Positions 24,446 through 36,440 of a DNA stretch of 64,000 bases are shown piece after piece. Numbering within the stretch: position 1 is the first letter of the stretch; every line of letters starts with the position of its first letter. Source of the DNA: Bolinopsis microptera (lineage: Eukaryota > Ctenophora > Tentaculata > Lobata > Bolinopsidae). Location: assembly GCF_026151205.1 (NCBI RefSeq), contig NC_087075.1, forward strand, positions 4,438,359 through 4,502,358, in the 5' to 3' direction. The notes below the pieces were generated by a model. The model ran no database searches. It saw only the letters and a program-made list of their open reading frames with translations, and was not told where the DNA came from. A program made the translations under genes and the position numbers.

Positions 24446-27400
24446 ATGTTGAAATTGTTTTCGTTTCTCTTTTTATTTGGGACTGCAAGTGCTGATACGA
24501 ACGACGGTAAGAATTTGTACTTTAATGTCAAACAACGACAAATATTTTAGACAAATGATCCTTTTTGTATCCATCGCACATATAATTATATCATGTAGCT
24601 ATTGTCTGACTTCTCCTATCAGTAACCCTATAATCTATATAATAATTCGATAAGACTCTAGCAGTAGTAAACTTATTGTATAAATTTCATAGAATTTCAA
24701 GCAATCTCCTAATATACTAAAGATGACCTATAAAGGCCTTATGAGATTCTTTATTTTTATCCTCCTCCTATTGGTACTGATGAGAAGAAGTTTAAAAATT
24801 AGATTCTAATGCACATCTCTACTAAAAATAATTTAAATATGGTATCGTTTACGACATAGGATTGATAAAAACTTATGTGTGAGCTGTGATATATTGACTA
24901 TCTGCAAATAAAGGCTGACAGACGACTAAGCATGCCTATAATTCGAGCAGTATAAATAGTATGGTCCACCATTTTTGAGTGCCGTGGGCCCGTGGTAAAT
25001 CATATAACGTTCCTAATATTTCAAAATCTCTTTGTCACTATGTTCACGGAATTCCCATTACGACAGTAGTTTTGAAAAATAGTAATTTGTCTATTCTTCT
25101 CGTCAATGATAACAACATTTTTGGGTTTCCCTAATATTGGTCATTTTACTGCAAATATAAGTAAAATAACGATAGATAAGTAACATTAAATAAGCATGAA
25201 AATCCATGTACCATCTGCTTGAGTCCGCTCATCTCCATTAATCTCCAGTCAGTTGCTATTCCTGGTCACCAATATAATATAATAAAATTGTTAAGTTGAA
25301 TAGGCGTTGTATCAAGAAAACTAAGTTGTCTCATTCTCAGCATTGGCTTATATTGAACCTATATGGTCAACCCGGATTCATAATAAATGGAACTCATAAA
25401 GAATACTGTTTTACAGGAACTTGGAAACCAGTGATACGTGGTGTAAAGATACCTCACAACCTGACAAGGACTCCGCTAGAGATACGGACAAATAGTGCTG
25501 ATGGGAGTGGGGAACTAGTGTATGTGTGGTTCTACACTGCAGAGGGTGACCTAGCAGGGATTTTCAGACTCAAGTTCTTCTCTCCCCCACAGTACCGTAT
25601 TGGCTCATGCGCGAAATTCTTCTCTCGACTCCTCTCCGCCCTTCTTAGTGACGTGAATAAAACATGGAAGATCACTAAGTTCTCTGGACCAAGGATAACG
25701 GTGCACTGTAACGAGGTAAAAGTAGTGGATATTACCATGTCAGATCAGGCGTGTAGTACTCACTATCGCAATGTTTGGAGCAAGGTTTGGAGTAAAGAAG
25801 TGGAGCAGATCAAATTCGATTCCTCGGACACAGCTTCTGACTACTACAGACCAGCACCAGGTAAATATAAAGACACACTATATAACACTTGTAACTTCGT
25901 AACACTATATAGTATATAGCACTTGTAACTAGGTAACACTATATAACACTTGTAACTACGTAACACTATATAGTATATAGCACTTGTAACTAGGTAACAC
26001 TATATAACACTTGTAACTACGTAACACTATATAACACTTGTAACTACGTAACACTATATAGTATATAACACTTGTAACTAGGTAACACTATATAACACTT
26101 GTAACTACGTAACACTATATAACACTTGTAACTACGTAACACTATATAACACTTGTAACTACCTAACACTATATAACAGTTGTAACTACGTAACACTATA
26201 TAGTATATAGCACTTGTAACTAGGTAACACTATATAACACTTGTAACTACGTAACACTATATAACACTTGTAACTACGTAACACTATATAGTATATAACA
26301 CTTGTAACTAGGTAACACTATATAACACTTGTAACTACGTAACACTATATAACACTTGTAACTACGTAACACTATATAGTATATAGCACTTGTAACTAGG
26401 TAACACTATATAACACTTGTAACTACGTAACACTATATAACACTTGTAACTACGTAACACTATAATATAACACTTGTAACTACGTAACACTATATAACAA
26501 TTGTAACTACGTAACACTATAATATAACACTTGTAACTACGTAACACTTCTGACTAAAATGTTTTAGTCTTAGACATTATGCCGTTATGCGTTACATTTA
26601 GCATTAATCAGTAAATACAGGTAAATATATTATGTAAATACAGTAACACTTATAATTAGTTAATACTAGTTTTAAAAGAGCGTTGTTTGTGAAATACGAT
26701 AGAAGTGCAGTTAGTGCTTTAATACTATAATTCAAAGAATTATGTCTGTATGTAGAATGTCTGTATGTCTGTACGACCGCCCACATGCAAATTAGGTGAA
26801 AATAGGAAGTTGCACAGTAACCATGGTAACGAGGGTTGTTACAAGTACATGCACGTGCAAAGATTGGCGAGCGACATTTTGATCGGTTTTGTGGTAATTA
26901 CGTAATTGTGTTTAAATTGTTTGTATTTAAATCGGCTGTATCTTCAGTTGGGATGAATATGTCTGTATGTGATGTATTTCAAAGAATACTAATAAAGTAA
27001 TAAGATATAACACATATTTAGGATATGGGATATAGGATAGTAAGCATATTGTTATTCATAACCTAATAAGGTGGTCATAATTTTATCAATTACTGTTCTC
27101 CGAATGAGATAAAATCACATTCTTTCACTGAAGGCAGAGTTATAATCATATTGCTATATTGGCGATAGCGGATTACAAAATTAAATAGCAAACTATAATT
27201 TATAAATCTTGTAAACTCAAAACTGTTTTGGTTCAAGATTATTTTTGAGTTTACACAGTATGACAGTATGTGCATATATCATGGTTAACGTTGTCGAAAT
27301 GCATTTATTGCATATGGGCAATTTTGTTCATTTTTGCGATTATTTGCACACAGAATCCACAGTTAGGTAGATATTGAGCTGATAATCATAGGGAATGTGT

Positions 27401-30400
27401 AGTTTAGGCTAAAATCTCTACTATAATTCAGAGAATTCTTTCTGTATGTCTGTACGACCACCTACGTGCAAATTAGATGAAAAATAGATAGTTGCGTAGT
27501 TACCATGGTAACGAGGGTTATTACACGCACGTGCACGTGCAATGATTGTTTTAACGTCATTTTGATCGGTATAGTTGATATTACGCTGTGTTCACTTGTT
27601 CAGTGCGAGCTACATTTTAATTGGCTGTATCTTCGGTGGGATGAATACTTTTTGACACGATTAAAACTGACTTCCAAAGAATACTATTAGAGTATTAGGT
27701 TCCTCCCTGTGACCACGGGTTTTCTAGTCTCTACTATAATTCAGAGAATTCTTTCTGCTGTACGACCGCCCACGTGTAAATTAGACGAGAAATAGGAAGT
27801 TGCATAGTAACCATGGTAACGAGGGTTATTAAGTTGTTACACGAGATAAACAAATTGCTTGATAACTTCATCATTTTAAATCTGTTTCGCGCCATCTTTT
27901 CAGATTATACTCCGGATTAAATGACCAGAGGCGGCTATTGAGGGCGTCCAGGCGTCCGTGGACACCCATCTGGTGGCTGATGCTTAAAAATAGAAATAGT
28001 GATTAGTAATAGTGTTCGGAAATATCTTATCGCAATATAAGGCTCTTTATTTACTCAAACGTTCGAGTGAAAGCGAACGCATGATCTTTTTGAAATTTTT
28101 TGTTGTTGGTCGTCCAATCCTACGTTTGGACGACTAAGCCGCGCAGTTTTAACACATAGTTAATTTTAAACGGTACAGAGCACATCAAGCGCATCCCACT
28201 ACTATACAGGTAATTTATATGATTTGCTCGTCCAGGACACCTTGCAATTTGGACTATCGACTGTTATGATACTGAGTGCGCGGCTGAGATCGTACACGTG
28301 TGGTGTCTTGTTTCACCTTGCAGTTGACGATGTCAACCCATCGAGATCGTTGCGAAGCAAGAATGCTAGTTCGCGCGGCGCGTCGAAGCGGCGAAGTCCT
28401 CCAAGTTTCACCCATATTATAAGTTTTTGTTTTTGTTTGCTGTCGCCTGTGAAGTGTGACACATTACATACATGAGGCCTTGTGTGTAATGCAATCGGTA
28501 GTTTGGAGGGAGCTTGGGCCGGCCCCAAGTCCCCCCACCCCTTCCCTCCCCAGTCCGTCGATTGGACACCCAACAAAACTGCCAGCCACCTCCCACGAGG
28601 CGCCTCTGTATAAATGACCTATTGCAATATGGTAAATCGGACGTCTTCCAGTTACTGATCAAAATATTCAAAATTCCTTTCATAGATGTGGAGTGAGAGT
28701 GCTGACTGATCTCTCTTGCTACATTTAACTTTTCACTATTCCCATCATACCGACTGATAGGGGTGTTGACTTCCTGACCAAAATAGAAGCCCTCATTATA
28801 GTTCACAAAAGTATATTATTCTGTAATTATGATATAGCATCCAATAATCAATAATAATCAACTACTCTCCAGAGATAGAGTGTGGAGAAGGATATTTGAA
28901 GTGCTCGGACGGTGCACAATGTATCCCTGCTAGCTATGTATGTGATGGAGATAATGATTGTAAAGATGGGTCAGACGAAAGAAACTGCTCAGGTTGAGAA
29001 TTTATAAACTTAACTTATTTACCAATTTAAAACATTATTTCGAGAAGTTCAGCAATGACAAATGAGCAAATGATTTTAAAATTCTTTTTTTTTTAATTTG
29101 TAAGACCTTCCAATAGGGCTTTCACAACTGTCCGAAAAATTTAGTGGATATCGGAGTTGACATAGTCAATAGTGATGAAAATGCCAAAATGGGGCAAAAT
29201 GGGGTAAAATACGCTACTTTCAGCTGTAACATAATGACAATGTCTGATGGTTGGATATGCTTTAAATTTTTTGGACACTTTCCTTGTAAGTCTATGAGTA
29301 AGCTAACCAATTTTTGTTAAATTTGGATCAATATTCAACGGAAGGTTACTCAATACGCATTTGTTTCAAGAATTTTGTGCTGGCCGAAATTAGCGCTAAA
29401 AACCATACTCAGTCGGCACGCGCGGCTCAATGTCGATTGTCGATGGCGCACTACCTAATTTGCCTCCTTATGATTTATTTGTGCCAGAGAATACTAATTC
29501 ACAACTTTTGTGTTAATTTATAAAATTAAAATTATTCTTCAAAAAAGCACTAACTTCAATAGCTAACGTTGTTTTAAGGATTTCTTTTTAACGTTGCGAA
29601 ACGTTATTATTTGACGTCAGATCAAATTCAAGGTTACCTTATTAATTATAAGCAGAGTTCAAAATTCAACTACATTTTAAGGTTGTATGTAGGTTACATA
29701 TAAAACGCTGTTTAACGTTAAATAGCCAACGTTGGTTAAACTTAAAGGTTTTCTTTGACGTCAGATCAAGGTTACCTTATTAACTGTAAGCAGAGTTCAA
29801 AATTCAACTACATTTTAAGGTTGTACTTGTATGTAGGTTACATATAAAACGTTGTTAAACGTTAAATAGTACTTGTTAGTAAGTTTAAATCGCGTCAAAA
29901 ATATCCGTCACAACTAAAGATACAGCCGATTTAAATGTTGCTTGTACTAAACACAGCGTAATATCAACAAAACCGATCAAAATGACGTTAAAACAATCAT
30001 TGCACGTGTAGTGTGTACGTGCGTGTAACAATCCTCGTTACCATGGTAACTACGCAACTTCCTATTTCTCGTCTGATTTGCATGTGGGCGGTCGTACAAA
30101 CAACAAAAACAATTCTCTGAATTATAATAGAGATAATATTTATAGGGCGATGTATAGTTTCTAATTAAAGAACGTTTCAGAAGTAGGCAGATTGAACATT
30201 GCAAGTGCAGAGATGAAGAGCAGCTGGCCTGACTACCCTCCTCCAAATCTCATCGATGGAAATCTAAACAATTATGCGCACACATTTGGAGCTGAAGACG
30301 GTATGTGGATACGCATAAATCTAGAACAGTGCTCTCTTGTCACTAAAGTGACCGTCTACAACAGGCACAATTGCTGTAAAGAAAGGATAATTGGAGCTTC

Positions 30401-31908
30401 AATCTTCATAAAGGCAGGACATAGTTATGTTAAAGATTGTGGTAAGATCAGCAGTACAAAAACTTCATACACTTTTAACTGTGAAGGAACCGGAAATGTA
30501 ATTGAGATGAGTCAGGAGGGAAAGGTGGGTGAATGGAATCTAGCAGAAATTCAAGTATACGGCACTTCTTCTGACTCTCTTTGTACAGGTACAATACATT
30601 TGTAGCTATTTTAACTTTTTCATTCAGGCGCAAACATTCATGAAACACTAACGACGCAATTCATGATGCCTTCTGGCCCTGGACATGCTTGTTTCATATA
30701 AAGTTGGTTTCATTCAAAAATATTGATATTTGATATTTGATCAATTTATAGCTTTAAATTTGGTCAAAATTTGGTGCGTATGCCCAAAATGTGCATATAG
30801 TTTTAGCTTTTTAGGCTTATAACTCAGTTATTTTTTGTCCAATATTTATAAAATTTCATACACGGGTTGAGGGATCACTAGCTACAAGTAGAGCAACTAA
30901 AATCTGGGTTTTGGGCATGTTTAGGGTATTTGGCTAAATTGGGCCTAATTTGGACCAAATATGGGCGTGGCTGCCCCACGGGTACCGTTTTGCGGTTGGG
31001 GTCCGGGACCCCCTCAAAACTTCGGTCACCGATCCTAGTTTGTTGGTCAACTGCTATCTCAAGCCAAGTTTCACAAAAAAATCAGGGTGAACCTCCCCCC
31101 CCCCCCTTAAAGGCTAAATTCTAGAAGCGGATCACATCACAAATGATACGTCACTGATTGGGCCATGTGATGTGATACCTGTGGGAGCCCGGAATGAGAG
31201 GTTCCCGGTTGTCGGTCACCGGATCTTTACGTCGGTTGGTCAGATGCTAATTCTATACTTAAATTAAAACTTCTCACGAATAAAGTCATCTGATACACTT
31301 TATGACATCATAATTAGTTTCAAAACAACATTTGATCGCTCATTTGCTTAAATTGTTAACTGATAAGGTGCTTGGTTGTTCCCTGTCGTGTCACATGAAA
31401 ACTGTTTTATTTGATATGGCAACCAAAGAGATCTGGAAACGTTTCAAAAAAGATGGAGACAACGTGACCTGCATACATTGTGAGAAGTCTTTCCAAGGTA
31501 CAACTGGCAAGAGGTCTTAAACTAGCTTGTGGAGCTTAGTGGGGTAACACGTAATGCGCTTCATTAAACCGTGCTAACATATCTGTTTTGATTATTTGAC
31601 ATAGCTGTTTAATATGTTATTGTGTCGTGTTTTGTGTTTATTTGACTTGTTACTTTATTCACCATACAACAATTCTTCTTCATTAAACCACAATTACCAC
31701 AAACCAATCTCAGTGAGCTGCACTGGACTGAAAAATGAGTGGAAAAGTACGATTGAGACCTCAACACAGTTCCCAGTAAACCCAGGAACTGTGGTGGAAG
31801 TGACTTGTTCTGACTCTGTAGCTCTAAATAAAGGGAGCAGTGAAGTGACCTGCATCTCAGAAACAGAATTTAATTTCAAATTTAATGAGCCCAAGTGTAT
31901 ATATCAAG
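24446..31908 (+). CDS. Multidomain secreted/surface protein: unnamed Cys/Trp domain, LDLa, fucolectin-like F5/8C, sushi-like
   Basis: Five plus-strand exons join, every intron in phase 1: 24446-24506, 25417-25860, 28873-28992, 30181-30588 and 31714-31908 (about 409 residues). Exon 1 is a signal peptide ([16 protein letters not shown]). Exon 2 is one domain with WKI, three spaced Cys and a DTASDYYRP end, related to exon 2 of the gene at 57361; I cannot name it. Exon 3 is an LDL-receptor class A module, six Cys with the calcium-binding DGSDE. Exon 4 is a fucolectin-type F5/8C domain ([25 protein letters not shown], final EIQVYG), usually a carbohydrate binder. Exon 5 resembles a sushi/CCP module (VSC...VTC...VTC...PKC). 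The donor of exon 3 is GTTGAG, weak but usable. The end is not secure: possible further exons are 32179-32270 and 33355-33423. Introns are filled with repeats. No membrane segment is seen. It may take part in surface recognition or lectin-type immunity (inference). Confidence 0.75.
25866..26548. repeat. 27-bp minisatellite in an intron
   Basis: A unit such as cactatataacacttgtaac plus tacgtaa (27 bp), with a longer variant of about 34 bp that adds tagtatatag, repeats over 680 bp directly after the donor of exon 2 of the multidomain gene. The first units overlap the donor region, so the array probably grew from the intron start. Confidence 0.9.
26755..27860 (+). repeat. Dispersed repeat with GTTACCATGGTAAC core, three copies
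   Basis: Copies at about 26755-26990, 27415-27690 and 27725-27860 share ataattcagagaatt, gtacgaccgcccacgtg, aaattag, gaagttgc, the palindrome GT[T/A]ACCATGGTAAC and cgagggtt, followed in the longer copies by cattttgatcgg and ggctgtatctt. Other copies: 29880-30135 and 46755-46820 (minus) and a split one at 32540-33260. The core matches the RFX-factor X-box pattern GTNRCC...GGYAAC. Confidence 0.75.
28320..28410 (+). repeat. GC-rich dispersed repeat in an intron
   Basis: The run gaatgctagttcgcgcggcg, then gtcgaagcggcgaagtcctc, is nearly the reverse complement of 14570-14625. A related but more diverged core is at 45115-45235. Confidence 0.65.
29238..29462 (+). repeat. Dispersed repeat, gtgctggccgaaat family (copy 2)
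   Basis: Matches 57072-57224 from tgtctgatggttggatatgc through gtgctggccgaaattagcgc to gatggcgcactaccta. It lies in the intron after the LDLa exon. Confidence 0.75.
29880..30135 (-). repeat. GTTACCATGGTAAC-family repeat, minus copy
   Basis: Reverse-strand copy of the family at 26755-27860, with the palindromic core at 30037-30050. It ends about 45 bp before the acceptor of the F5/8C exon (30181). Confidence 0.75.
30690..31105 (+). repeat. Dispersed repeat shared with the fold-back arms at 62.7-64 kb
   Basis: The blocks tttcattcaaaaatattgat, ttggtgcgta, gggttttgggcatgt, tttggctaaattgggcctaa and gcggttggggtccgggaccc are shared with 62725-63070 and, reversed, with 63455-63870. It sits in the intron before the sushi-like exon. 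A 64-residue frame across it is incidental. Confidence 0.75.
31393..31520 (+). pseudogene. BED zinc-finger fragment of a hAT-type transposase
   Basis: A short frame ([19 protein letters not shown], then IHCEKSF) has the opening of a BED zinc finger: aromatic W and F, then CxxC. The following His pair and the rest of a transposase are absent, since the frame stops after GTTGKRS. It lies in the intron before the sushi-like exon and is probably a hAT remnant rather than a host exon. Confidence 0.55.
31714..31908 (+). other. Sushi-like exon and uncertain 3' end of the multidomain gene
   Basis: Flanked by a tctcag acceptor and a GTATTA donor, phase 1 on both sides. Four Cys and a PKC ending suit a CCP module, but the Trp usually near the end is not where expected (a Phe-rich run is there). 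Downstream, 32179-32270 (acceptor ccccag, EVQEEQRRLLLFDF, donor GTATTT) and 32397 onward (acceptor ttacag) could be further exons; neither shows a known domain. Confidence 0.45.
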
Positions 31909-32590
31909 GTATTAAAGCAGTAAACAATAACTAAATCACCTCCACTAAAGGATAAACCTTACTCTATATACACCCAGGGTAAAAGTATCGATCAGGACCA
32001 AGGAAAGGGGGGTTAAATAATAACATAATGGGAAGAGTTGGCTACTAAACACTAATTCAATAAAATCCTACAACAGCTCAGATGATTCTGTAATCTATAA
32101 CGTAGATATTTAAATAATTAAAAATAAGTTCAAATTTCCCTAAATGGAAAGTTAGGACAACAAGAACCCAGTCCCCAGAAGTCCAGGAAGAGCAGCGAAG
32201 ATTACTTCTCTTTGATTTCCACCCAGGGAACAGCATGCAGGAACCTAAATACTGTGGTGCATCTAACAAGGTATTTAACATAAAATATTTAAAATCAATT
32301 CAAAGATTTAAAAAGTTTTAATGCATTGTTACTATGTTATATTATTATTATTCTGTTATTATGTTATACGATAAGTATTACAACACTTTATTACAGACCC
32401 TTGCTCAGCCACAAGGATGATAAGAAGCTGCATTCACTCTAACTCTAGGAGGAGTTCAAGTTTAACTTTAATTAAAGAGATGCACTATTAACTACGAACC
32501 AAGTTAGTTGAAGATTTAATAGTTTAAATAATCGCAATCGCATAGATGTACGAGCGACATTTTAATCGGTTTTGTGGTAATTTATATATA

Positions 32591-33130
32591 TGAGGGACCA
32601 CATGCAAAACTGGTATATCTGTTTTTGATAGTTTTGAGATAAACGTATTTTACTGATTTAAAAGATTCTATTTCATGTGTAAAAAAACTTCTAAAAAATG
32701 GTATATCTGTCTATATACCATTTTTAAAACTAGAATTGTTCCAAACTGGTATATCTCACGATATACCATTTTTTCTATACTATAAACAAGAAAATAATTT
32801 AACTGAGAATGGTATATCTAAAGATATACCATTTGGGTTGGCTAAAGTCTATAAAATGTGTATAGATATACCGGTTTTATAGAAGATAAGTTTCTTGAAG
32901 GTGGTATATCTGCAGATATACCATTTTGTTTTCATGATTGTTAAAAGCTAAAATGGTATATTTTAACGTATACCAGTTTTGGAAAAATAAAATTTCACTT
33001 TTTTTCAAAAATTTCTTCAAAATTGTTCAAAAAAAGTTCCTAAGATGCACCTTTTCACCCTGAAGACTATGTGCTACCTGCGCAAAATTTGTATATGTTC
33101 AGATATACCAGTTTTGCATGTTGTCCCTCA
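32591..33130. mobile_element. 540-bp MITE made of repeated GGTATATC hairpins
   Basis: Terminal inverted repeats (TGAGGGACCACATGCAAAAC and, reversed, TTGAGGGACAACATGC) enclose a series of small palindromes: ggtatatct paired with agatatacc or close variants occurs about six times, each as an own hairpin spaced 60-120 bp. It has inserted into a GTTACCATGGTAAC-family repeat, whose halves lie at 32540-32590 and 33131-33260. The target duplication is unclear because the flanks are TA-rich. Confidence 0.75.
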
Positions 33131-33264
33131 ATTATACAGTTATACGTTGTGTTCAGTGCAAGCGACATTTTAATCAGCTGTATCTTTGGTTGTGGCGGAT
33201 ATTTTTTGATGCGATAAAAACTACTATTATCTTCCTCCCTGTTATCACGGGCTTTAATAGACCC

Positions 33265-34800
33265 CGGTTTAAATCTCTTACTTATACGAGCTCCTATAAA
33301 AAATATGGAATTTGATTGATCCCCCGCTGTTCACATAATTACTGTTTATTTCAGTTAATCCTAGCGAGGAAAGCACCCTTGAAATGTACGTCAAACATGA
33401 TACGGAATCTTCAGTCACAGCTGGTTGATGATGGATATAGCCACAGACCTAATATCTATATACAGGATCAATTTTATTTTTATCCATATTTTCCATTAAA
33501 ATGATGAAAATGATACAATACACATGCAATGAGAGCTTGATTCGATGTATTGGTAAGCCGACCGAATACCGCCTAAAAACTTTCAGTAGGGATAGTGTTA
33601 TAATGTAAGGGTTAAGGGTAACATGTAGGACTGAAACGAGGGTGAGGGACGGGTTATAGCGGTATGGAACTAGCCCTTTAGGGATTAGTTCCGCCTGAAC
33701 ATTTTATTGCAGCTTCATTGATATATCCGTATATTTTCAGTCGATTAAACAGCTACTAAAGTACTAAAGAGAAGAAATACCTGAGCAATGTTTTCCTCGG
33801 AATTTCAGTAGTGGTCTTCTCCTGATTTTCAGCAAATTCGGGGTTATCCGGTATATATCCATCCTTCAAATCCGGGGGAATATATATCACCCCCCCCCCC
33901 CCCCAATTCGGGGGTATGTATTATCATACCCCCTCCTCCGAATTAGCAATGAAAATTAGGAGGAGAACCAAAGATCTTGACCCATCCTCCCTGATATGAT
34001 TATGCTCTCATTAAATTTAACCCACAAAAATTGTTTATCCATCCCTTTCTAAAACCTTGCTCCAGTCTCGCTGCTAGAATTCGTTTCCCAAAATTCCCGG
34101 AATTCGTACTTTGACCCCAAAAATTGAGCACAAAATTTTTTTAACGATTTATCATTTTACATTCCCGGTTTAAAATCCGACTGAAAACAAATTCCCGTTA
34201 AAACTATTAAATCCTATTTTAAGCAGCACTTTTCGCAAGAGCTGATGAAATCTGCATATGGATTCCCCTGTGAAAGAAAACTCATGGCTACAAAGAAAAT
34301 AATTTAATACTGCAGAATTACTGAATTATGTGAGATTCTTGGAAATTGTCAATTTATCACAGAACATTGAATAACAAATTTAAATGTTTACCCTAAAATA
34401 AACCCCACACCTTTCCCCAAATGAGCATCACTGAGATCTCGAGTTTCATAGTTCCGGTCCACGAATTCCGATCAACTCGGTATTGTGCTTTTCTCCGCCC
34501 TCCAGAATTGGCTTCTTCCATATTCCTGATCCAGAATGCGAGGAGACTTAACACATCAAACAGGTCAGTTCTGGTAATCCTCGTTGCTTTGAGCAAACGG
34601 TCATTTTGATTTGGTTACCAGTTCCTTTTTTAATTATTGGAAAATCACAAAGTCTAATACTTGGTTTCAGCAGATTGAGTAGTGTATGCCATGAGTTTTG
34701 CTGATATTTTTCGGTTGGACGGTTGTCGAGGGAACATGATAAAGTACAATTCTTGCAAATTGTGGTATGTTGGCATCTGAATACTGAATACAAATTCATT
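33265..34800. repeat. Segmental duplication, copy 1
   Basis: About 1.5 kb that recurs at 37285-37331 plus 40932-42420 plus 43272-43310, in the same order with a few percent difference. Copy 2 is interrupted by a 3.6-kb transposon and by an 850-bp GC-rich insertion (or copy 1 has lost the latter). Copy 1 includes a possible exon at 33355-33423 and a poly-C run near 33890. Confidence 0.85.
33355..33423 (+). CDS. Candidate 69-bp exon, duplicated at 40993-41061
   Basis: Acceptor tttcag, 22 codons in phase 1 on both sides (VNPSEESTLEMYVKHDTES...), donor GTTGAT. The phase matches the multidomain gene upstream, and the donor is of the same weak type as that gene's LDLa exon. The copy at 40993-41061 differs by one residue (VYPSEES). 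The flanking intron sequence is equally conserved, so conservation does not prove coding. No domain is recognised. Confidence 0.3.
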
Positions 34801-35062
34801 AAAACTTTTACTGTCCTATTTTGATGACTTTAATGTTATTTCGTTAGTACTATTTTTGGTGCTGAACTTATTTATTCCTCGGATTGCTCTTGTTAATGTT
34901 TAAAGGAACGAATATTTCAGGAATTCCGCTCCCGATGTCATTCGTTGGCTACTTTGTCTTGACAGGGTGAATTCTTCCTTTTCGCTGAACACGGATACCT
35001 AGCCGAAACGAAGAGTGTTATCCGACCTGAGATTATTCCCTTCTACACGCGCTAAAGTCATC

Positions 35063-35119
35063 ATGGGGACGAAATCTGCGGGAAAAACTGATCTGATCAG
35101 GAATCAACAGCGAAATCTG
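35063..35119 (+). CDS. Candidate first exon before the 30-bp array
   Basis: ATG followed by 19 codons (MGTKSAGKTDLIRNQQRNL) and a strong donor, GTGAGT, phase 0. The first acceptor-like cag (35182-35184) opens in the frame SKLTLSCVFQ, ten residues per 30-bp unit. Splicing would give a repeat protein, ending either at 35517 or, from later units, at 36495 (SCVPVFGCLQYYNHKQEPV). No protein family is recognised, and chance is a real alternative. Confidence 0.22.
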
Positions 35120-35184
35120 GTGAGTTTGATATTTTAAATAATACCTGGATTCGATAGTACGAATTATACGGTTAATTGTTTCAG

Positions 35185-36440
35185 AGCAAACTCACACTAT
35201 CTTGTGTGTTTCAGAGCAAACTCACACTATCTTGTGTGTTTCAGAGCAAACTCACACTATCTTGCGTGTTTCAGAGCAAACTCACACTATCTTGTGTGTT
35301 TCAGAGCAAACTCACACTATCTTGTGTGTTTCAGAGCAAACTCACACTATCTTGTGTGTTTCAGCGCAAACTCTCACTATCTTGCGTGTTTCAGAGCAAA
35401 CTCACAATATCTTGTGTGTTTCAGAGCAAACTCACACTATCTTGTGTGTTTCAGAGCAAACTCACACTATCTTGCGTGTTTCAGAGCAAATACACACTTA
35501 TATCTTGTGTGTTTTAGAGCAAACTCACACTATCTTGTGTGTTTCAGCGCAAACTCTCGCTATCTTGTGTGTTTCAGAGCAAACTCACACTATCTTGTGT
35601 GTTTCAGACCAAACTCTCACTATTTTGTGTGTTTCAGAGCAAACTCACACTATCTTGTGTGTTTCAGCGCAAACTCGCACTATCTTGTGTGTTTCAGAGC
35701 AAACTTACACTATCTTGTGTGTTTCAGAGCAATCTCACACTATCTTGTGTGTTTCAGAGCAAACTCACACTATCTTGCGTGTTTCAGAGCAAACACACAC
35801 TTATATCTTGTGTGTTTCAGAGCAAAATCACACTATCTTGTGTGTTTCAGAGCAAACTCACACTATCTTGTGTGTTTCAGAGCAAACTCACACTATCTTG
35901 TGTGTTTCAGAGCAAACTCACACTATCTTGTGTGTTTCAGAGCAAACTCACACTATCTTGTGTGTTTCAGAGCAAACTCACACTATCTTGTGTGTTTCAG
36001 AGCAAACTCACACTATCTTGTGTGTTTCAGAGCAAACTCACACTATCTTGTGTGTTTCAGCGCAAACTCTCGCTATCTTGTGTGTTTCAGAGCAAACTCA
36101 CACTATCTTGTGTGTTTCAGACCAAACTCTCACTATTTTGTGTGTTTCAGAGCAAACTCACACTATCTTGTGTGTTTCAGCGCAAACTCGCACTATCTTG
36201 TGTGTTTCAGAGCAAACTCACACTATCTTGTGTGTTTCAGAGCAAACTCACACTATCTTGTGTGTTTCAGAGCAAACTCACACTATCTTGTGTGTTTCAG
36301 AGCAAACTCACACTATCTTGTGTGTTTCAGAGCAAACTCACACTATCTTGTGTGTTTCAGAGCAAACTCATACTATCTTGTGTGTTTCAGAGCAAACTCA
36401 TAATATCTTGTGTGTTTCAGAGCAAACTCACACTATCTTG
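35185..36440 (+). repeat. 30-bp minisatellite, about 42 units
   Basis: The unit agcaaactcacactatcttg plus tgtgtttcag repeats about 42 times, with rare changes and two units longer by 3 bp. A block of variant units recurs in the same order at about 35530-35700 and 36050-36200, showing a higher-order duplication inside the array. Long frames in all three plus-strand phases arise because the unit is 30 bp and has no stop codon. Confidence 0.97.

Noticed and set aside
35185-36440. CRISPR-like array of 30-bp repeats
   Set aside because: Units abut directly with no spacers and the context is eukaryotic, so it is a minisatellite.
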